A DNA stretch of 64,000 bases from Paenibacillus foliorum. Lineage in GTDB: Bacteria; Bacillota; Bacilli; Paenibacillales; NBRC-103111. A program made the position numbers and the translations under genes. Position 1 is the first letter of the stretch. Each line of letters starts with the position of its first letter. Positions 60,086-64,000 of this stretch are shown here, one piece after another. Under the pieces are notes generated by a model. That model did no database searches and had not been told where the DNA came from. It worked only from the letters and a program-made list of their open reading frames with translations. The DNA is taken from the NCBI RefSeq assembly GCF_013141765.1, contig NZ_WHOD01000087.1:62001-126000 (forward strand), in the 5' to 3' direction.

Positions 60086-62215
60086 ATGAACGAATTTCTT
60101 AAGCATTTTCAGAAGCAACAGGCTGCAATGACTAGGCGAGAAATAACGACCCAAACAGAATGTCCATATTGTAGTGTGCAGTGCACAATGAATTTGCATG
60201 AAGAAAAGTCCATCATGGTCAGCAGGTACTCAGTATCAGCGAACAAAGAGGATCCAGTGACTGACGGCAGGCTTTGTGTAAAAGGGTTAAACGCCCATGT
60301 TCATGCTGTTGACGAGGGTCGGTTGAAGTATCCTATGATTCGTGAAAAAGGCAAGCTGATGAAGGTTTCGTGGGAAGCGGCGCTAGAGGAAATTCGAATT
60401 CAATTGCAAACTCTCCAAGGGAAGTATGGGAACGACTCCATAGGAGTCTATGGTGGTGGTTCCTTAACAAATGAGGAATGTTATGTTCTTGGTAAATTTG
60501 CGAGAATTGCATTGCAAACCAAGTACATCGATTACAATGGTCGTTTCTGTATGTCGGCAGCAGCAGGAGCCTCGAACCTGACCTTTGGAATTGACCGTGG
60601 GCTTTCGAACCCTTTGACTGAAGTGCCGTTGGCTAAATGCATTATTTTAGCAGGAACCAACATAGCCGAATGTCAGCCTACGATTATGCAGTATTTCCGG
60701 AAGGCGCGGCAGGAGGGGTGTAAGATCATTGTTATAGATCCTAGAGAAACAGCGACCTGTTCGATTGCAGACCTGCATCTTAAGGTGAAGCCAGGATACG
60801 ATGCCGCTCTAGTTAATGGGATGCTTAAGGTTATATTGGATGAAGGGTACACCGATCCTGACTTTCTGGAGAAGAGGACTAATGGTTACGCTGAGCTTGT
60901 GGAGCATGTTAATAAAGTATCATTATCCGAAGTGTCTGCGTTGACAGGAGTTTCCCCGCAGCAAATTACAGAGGCGGCGCGGATGTACGGTCAAGCCGAG
61001 ACCGGAATGATTTTTACGGCAAGAGGTGTGGAGCAGCATGCAAGTGGGGTAGCCAATGTCCGCAACTTTCTTAATCTTGTACTGGTTACCGGCAAGATTG
61101 GTAAACCTGGCTGTGGCTATGGTGCTATTACCGGCCAAGCTAATGGTCAAGGGGGCCGGGAACACGGTCAGAAAGCAGATCAGCTTCCAGGCTACCGTTT
61201 GATTGAGAATCCTGAGCATCGGGCGTATATTGCCAAGGTGTGGGGAGTTCCTGAAGAAGAGCTGCCGCGCAAAGGGCTTTCCGCCTATGAAATGATGGAA
61301 GCCATTGACCGCGGTGAGATCAAAGGACTTATCATTCTTGGTTCAAATCCAATTGTTTCGAACCCGAATAGCCATATGGTAGAGAAAGCTTTGAAGAAAT
61401 TGAAATTTCTGTTGGTTATAGATCTGTTCGAATCCGAGACAGCGCGTTTGGCGAATATTCTACTCCCTGGCTCCGCCTATTTGGAGGATGAAGGGACTAT
61501 GACGCAGCTTGAAGGGCGTGTCTTAGTTCGTAGAGCATTGAGGCCACTGCCCGGAAAAGCTCGCTTAGATTGGAGAATCCTTTGCGATATCGCTTCTGTA
61601 TTAGGTAAAGGTCAATACTTCCAATACCAATCGGCTGAAGAGATATTTAATGAGCTGAGGGTGGCGTCCAAGGGTGGGAAGGCAGATTACTACGGGATGA
61701 CTTATTCGTTGCTGGAGCAGCAGCACGGCATGTTCTGGCCGTGCCCGGAGGAGGGGCATCCCGGAACACCAAGAATGTTTGAGCACCGATTTGAGCATGA
61801 GGATGGTCGAGCGCAGTTGACTCCAATCGAGCATCAAAACCCGAAGGAAGTAGCAACACGAAAGTATCCGTATTTATTGACTACCGGTCGTGTTCTGCAG
61901 CACTACTTATCTGGAGTCCAAACACGGCATACATCAGAGCTGAATTCGAAATACCCTGAGCCGCTGCTGGAAATTCATCCGGATTCGGCAGGTGAAATCG
62001 GGCTTGTGAATGGAGGGCACGCAAAGGTTTCTTCCAAGCGGGGAACCATTCGGCTCAAGGTCAAATTCTCACAAAAAATTAGACCAGACACTGTATTTGT
62101 CGCATTTCACTGGGGCAATGATCAATGCATCAACCGTTTGACAAATCCGGCATTGGATCCGACCTGCAAAATGCCGGAGTTCAAAGTATGCGCGGTGCAG
62201 ATCAACCCTTCATAA
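60086..62215 (+). CDS. nasC: Assimilatory nitrate reductase catalytic subunit (molybdopterin, [4Fe-4S])
   Basis: 709-residue molybdenum enzyme that reduces nitrate to nitrite. [4Fe-4S] ligands are Cys26, Cys29, Cys33 and Cys64 (CPYCSVQC ... GRLCVKG). The likely Mo ligand is the Cys in YNGRFCMSAAAGASNLTFG, as in assimilatory enzymes. Later MGD-binding blocks: ARGVEQHASGV, NPIVSNPNSHMVE and TTGRVLQHYLSGVQT. Length fits B. subtilis NasC (about 710). No electron-transfer subunit (NasB) or nitrite reductase gene is seen in the window, so the donor is unknown. Confidence 0.93.
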   Translation: MNEFLKHFQKQQAAMTRREITTQTECPYCSVQCTMNLHEEKSIMVSRYSVSANKEDPVTDGRLCVKGLNAHVHAVDEGRLKYPMIREKGKLMKVSWEAALEEIRIQLQTLQGKYGNDSIGVYGGGSLTNEECYVLGKFARIALQTKYIDYNGRFCMSAAAGASNLTFGIDRGLSNPLTEVPLAKCIILAGTNIAECQPTIMQYFRKARQEGCKIIVIDPRETATCSIADLHLKVKPGYDAALVNGMLKVILDEGYTDPDFLEKRTNGYAELVEHVNKVSLSEVSALTGVSPQQITEAARMYGQAETGMIFTARGVEQHASGVANVRNFLNLVLVTGKIGKPGCGYGAITGQANGQGGREHGQKADQLPGYRLIENPEHRAYIAKVWGVPEEELPRKGLSAYEMMEAIDRGEIKGLIILGSNPIVSNPNSHMVEKALKKLKFLLVIDLFESETARLANILLPGSAYLEDEGTMTQLEGRVLVRRALRPLPGKARLDWRILCDIASVLGKGQYFQYQSAEEIFNELRVASKGGKADYYGMTYSLLEQQHGMFWPCPEEGHPGTPRMFEHRFEHEDGRAQLTPIEHQNPKEVATRKYPYLLTTGRVLQHYLSGVQTRHTSELNSKYPEPLLEIHPDSAGEIGLVNGGHAKVSSKRGTIRLKVKFSQKIRPDTVFVAFHWGNDQCINRLTNPALDPTCKMPEFKVCAVQINPS

Positions 62216-62332
62216 GGTATGTTGAACGGTGGGGTTCAATTCGTAAGCGGGTATTTCTGCTTGCGAATTTGACGTTTATGTTGGTTTTGAGGCAAATAGA
62301 GTTTCAAAAAGACTTGAAATGAGGTGTACATC

Positions 62333-63382
62333 ATGAAGCAATGGATCAAGACGATAGGTACAGGTAAAGTAGGCTCGAGAAACCTTACCTATGATGAAGC
62401 GGTAGCAGCAGCTCACACGATCGCCCGAGGAGAATCGACGGATGCTCAAACAGCGGCATTTTTAATGGCTATGCGGATGAAGGGTGAAGCAGATGAAGAA
62501 ATGATGGGCTTTATTGATGTTTTTCGAAAATATTCATTACCTTACCGTTCATTCTCAAACTCTCTTAATTGTGCTGGACCATATGATGGGCGGCACTATT
62601 TTCCTATAACCATTCCTGTCAGTCTGGTCATTGCTTCTGTTGGTTTTCCGCAGGTGCTGCATGGCAGCGAATCTCTGCCTCCCAAGCTGGGCTTATCCTT
62701 AAAGGAGCTTCTTGAGGGATTAGGTATACAAGTAGAGCTGGAAGCCAGGGAATGGGAGAAAATCTTTTTGAGCCTTAATATCGGCTTTATTTGGACAGAT
62801 CTGATTTGTCCGCCTTTTGGGCGTGTTCGCTCCGTACGTGAGCAGATGGGACTGAGAACTTTTTTTAATACAGTAGAAAAGGTTATTAATCCGATTCACT
62901 CACAGAATATTATCATTGGTGTCAATCATAAAACGGCAATGAATCATTTGATTCAGCTACTTCCGAAATCCGGCTTTGATACAGCATACATTGTACAGGG
63001 GATCGAAGGCTCAGAGGATTTACCGATTTATAAAATAAGCTTGATCCGTAAGGTTACGGCATGGGGGGATGAATCTAACAGTATCGATCCTGCGACCTTT
63101 GGTTTTCGTGGGGATCCACTGGAAAAATGCACGAAGGAGGAGCAGTTAAGGCTGCTGGCCCAGGTAATTGCCGGGGACGACTCTGCTGAGGTGCGCAATG
63201 AACGGGAGCATGTTATTTTTAATGCAGGCCTGAGATTGTACTGGTTTGATAAGGTGGGATCCTATGAAGAGGGCTTCCAGTTGGCACGTTCTCTGCTTCA
63301 GCGTAAAGAAGCTCAGAAGATGCTGGACAAATGGCGGGAGCTAAGCAATAAAAGCGAATTTCGTCCGCGACAGGCGAATTAG
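62333..63382 (+). CDS. TrpD-like (anthranilate phosphoribosyltransferase family) protein, degenerate active site
   Basis: 349 residues with the TrpD/NP-II fold: helical N-terminal part (YDEAVAAAHTIARGESTDAQ; AAFLMAMRMKGE) and a C-terminal alpha/beta domain (RSVREQMGLRTFFNTVEKVINP). The PRPP motif GTGGD...TFNIST of true TrpD is replaced by CAGPYDGRHYFPIT, so it is unlikely to make phosphoribosyl anthranilate. It resembles the TrpD2/YbiB group, described as nucleic-acid binding. ATG 62333 has GAGGTG 6 bases upstream. It follows nitrate reductase after about 118 bases and may share its transcript. Confidence 0.8.
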   Translation: MKQWIKTIGTGKVGSRNLTYDEAVAAAHTIARGESTDAQTAAFLMAMRMKGEADEEMMGFIDVFRKYSLPYRSFSNSLNCAGPYDGRHYFPITIPVSLVIASVGFPQVLHGSESLPPKLGLSLKELLEGLGIQVELEAREWEKIFLSLNIGFIWTDLICPPFGRVRSVREQMGLRTFFNTVEKVINPIHSQNIIIGVNHKTAMNHLIQLLPKSGFDTAYIVQGIEGSEDLPIYKISLIRKVTAWGDESNSIDPATFGFRGDPLEKCTKEEQLRLLAQVIAGDDSAEVRNEREHVIFNAGLRLYWFDKVGSYEEGFQLARSLLQRKEAQKMLDKWRELSNKSEFRPRQAN

Positions 63383-63453
63383 AATTAGCCCGCAAACAAG
63401 GGAAACTGAACTGAAGTGTGGGGGAAGTGTGAAATCAGAATGAATTTCAATCC

Positions 63454-63486
63454 AAAAACCGTAGGGATTCATTCCTACGGTTTTTT
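63454..63486 (+). terminator. Bidirectional terminator after the TrpD-like gene
   Basis: AAAAACCGTAGG pairs with CCTACGGTTTTT around an 8-base loop. A-run and T-run on the two sides serve both strands. Confidence 0.9.
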
Positions 63487-63543
63487 AGAGATTATAGAGA
63501 AGGTAATTGCCAAGGACGCTCAGGACGTTGGTAACTGAATGAG

Positions 63544-64000
63544 TTATACGGTGTTTGGGTCACTCAAGGCAGTCCAATGAACGGTGGGTTTAGCTGTATC
63601 GGTAAATCCTGCTGTTCCTACCCAAACATGGGGAGCGGGACCGATCTGTAAATAATGTTCCAGCAAGCGGTGAAAAATAAAGGGGATCTCGCGATGCAAC
63701 ACCTGCTCTCGAGGAATCCAATGGAGCACGCCTTCATCGGTTTGCAAAACATCTCTTCTTGTTGTGTGACCAGAGTAAATAAACTGCTGACGTACCTCCT
63801 GCTGATTGATACGAATTAGGATATATCTCAAACGCAAATCCGAAATTTCAGATTCACTCAAACCCGTTTCCTCATAGATTTCTCTTAGACAGGTGGTGCG
63901 GGGGTCATTTAGCTCCTCTGGTTCCATATGGCCGCCTACAGCAGCCCACATTCCAGGATTTAAAGTGCGGCTAAGCGATCTTTTCATCATTAACAAATCA
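63544..64000 (-). CDS. Nudix hydrolase, 5'-truncated by window edge
   Basis: About 152 visible residues. The Nudix box is GHMEPEELNDPRTTCLREIY followed by EETGL; the spacer between the first Glu and REIYEE is nine residues where seven is standard. The reading frame runs off the right edge, and the start (LLMMKRS-type strand) lies beyond base 64000, so the true N-terminus is not seen. Substrate cannot be assigned. The C-terminus (PAPHVWVGTAGFTDTAKPTV) is unlike MutT. It is convergent to the TrpD-like gene. Confidence 0.85.
   Translation of the reverse strand, partial: DLLMMKRSLSRTLNPGMWAAVGGHMEPEELNDPRTTCLREIYEETGLSESEISDLRLRYILIRINQQEVRQQFIYSGHTTRRDVLQTDEGVLHWIPREQVLHREIPFIFHRLLEHYLQIGPAPHVWVGTAGFTDTAKPTVHWTALSDPNTV

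Overview
The window is chromosomal DNA of an endospore-forming Firmicute, most likely Paenibacillus or a close relative. The evidence is gene order: tig-clpX-lonB-lonA-ysxC-hemAXCDB/hemL-spoVID-valS-folC-spoIIB-maf-radC-mreBCD-minCD-spoIVFAB-rplU-prp-rpmA-spo0B-obg follows the Bacillus subtilis ysoA-to-obg region. Paenibacillus-like additions are murC after folC, an SLH-domain amidase, rodA after minD, an RNase G gene before rplU, and a siroheme gene inside the heme operon. No rRNA, tRNA, CRISPR array, phage or transposase gene was seen.

Layout. 1-2147: end of a GerA-type germinant receptor operon. 2332-7223: a YsoA-like helical protein, trigger factor and ClpP/ClpX, with a 546-bp repeat element between tig and clpP. 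7334-10112: ispG, a secreted polysaccharide-deacetylase-like protein and a convergent CwlD-like amidase. 10343-15277: LonB, LonA and the GTPase YsxC. 15605-17623: two unknown proteins flanking speD. 17787-30395: heme and siroheme genes (hemA, hemX, sirC-like, hemC, cobA-hemD fusion, hemB; then hemE, hemH; then hemL), interrupted by an inverted operon of three small Gly-rich/collagen-like proteins and by a Crp/Fnr regulator. 30499-34569: a NAGPA-domain membrane protein, a 40-residue membrane peptide, an RluA-type pseudouridine synthase and SpoVID. 34750-40594: T-box leader, valS, folC, murC. 40728-41667: Fur-box-controlled DUF1450 protein and ferritin. 41798-49238: SpoIIB-like protein, SLH amidase, DUF4321, maf, radC, mreBCD. 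49308-58500: minCD, rodA, spoIVFA/FB, rng, rplU-prp-rpmA, spo0B, obg. 58804-63382: nitrate transporter, assimilatory nitrate reductase and a TrpD-like protein. 63544-64000: a truncated Nudix gene.

How it fits together. The proteolysis genes precede a nearly complete route from glutamyl-tRNA to uroporphyrinogen III, with branches to siroheme (CobA domain, SirC-like) and coproheme (HemE, HemH). Siroheme is the cofactor of nitrite reductase, which links the heme block to the nitrate genes at the right end. Shape, division and sporulation genes fill the right half.

The most unusual signal is a dispersed hairpin family. The unit TGCTTACGAAG, then a variable-sequence hairpin, then CTCTAAGGAGG occurs singly or as 2-3 tandem copies just upstream of at least seven genes (ysoA-like, lonA, sirC-like, hemE, hemL, SLH amidase, spoIVFA). 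The hairpin arms change sequence together while pairing is kept, and the last copy ends in the Shine-Dalgarno sequence. A hairpin of the same kind lies inside a 136-bp inverted-repeat element upstream of mreB. Other leads are the 546-bp element with two structured internal repeats, the Gly-rich operon, and the Fur-controlled Cys-rich protein beside ferritin.
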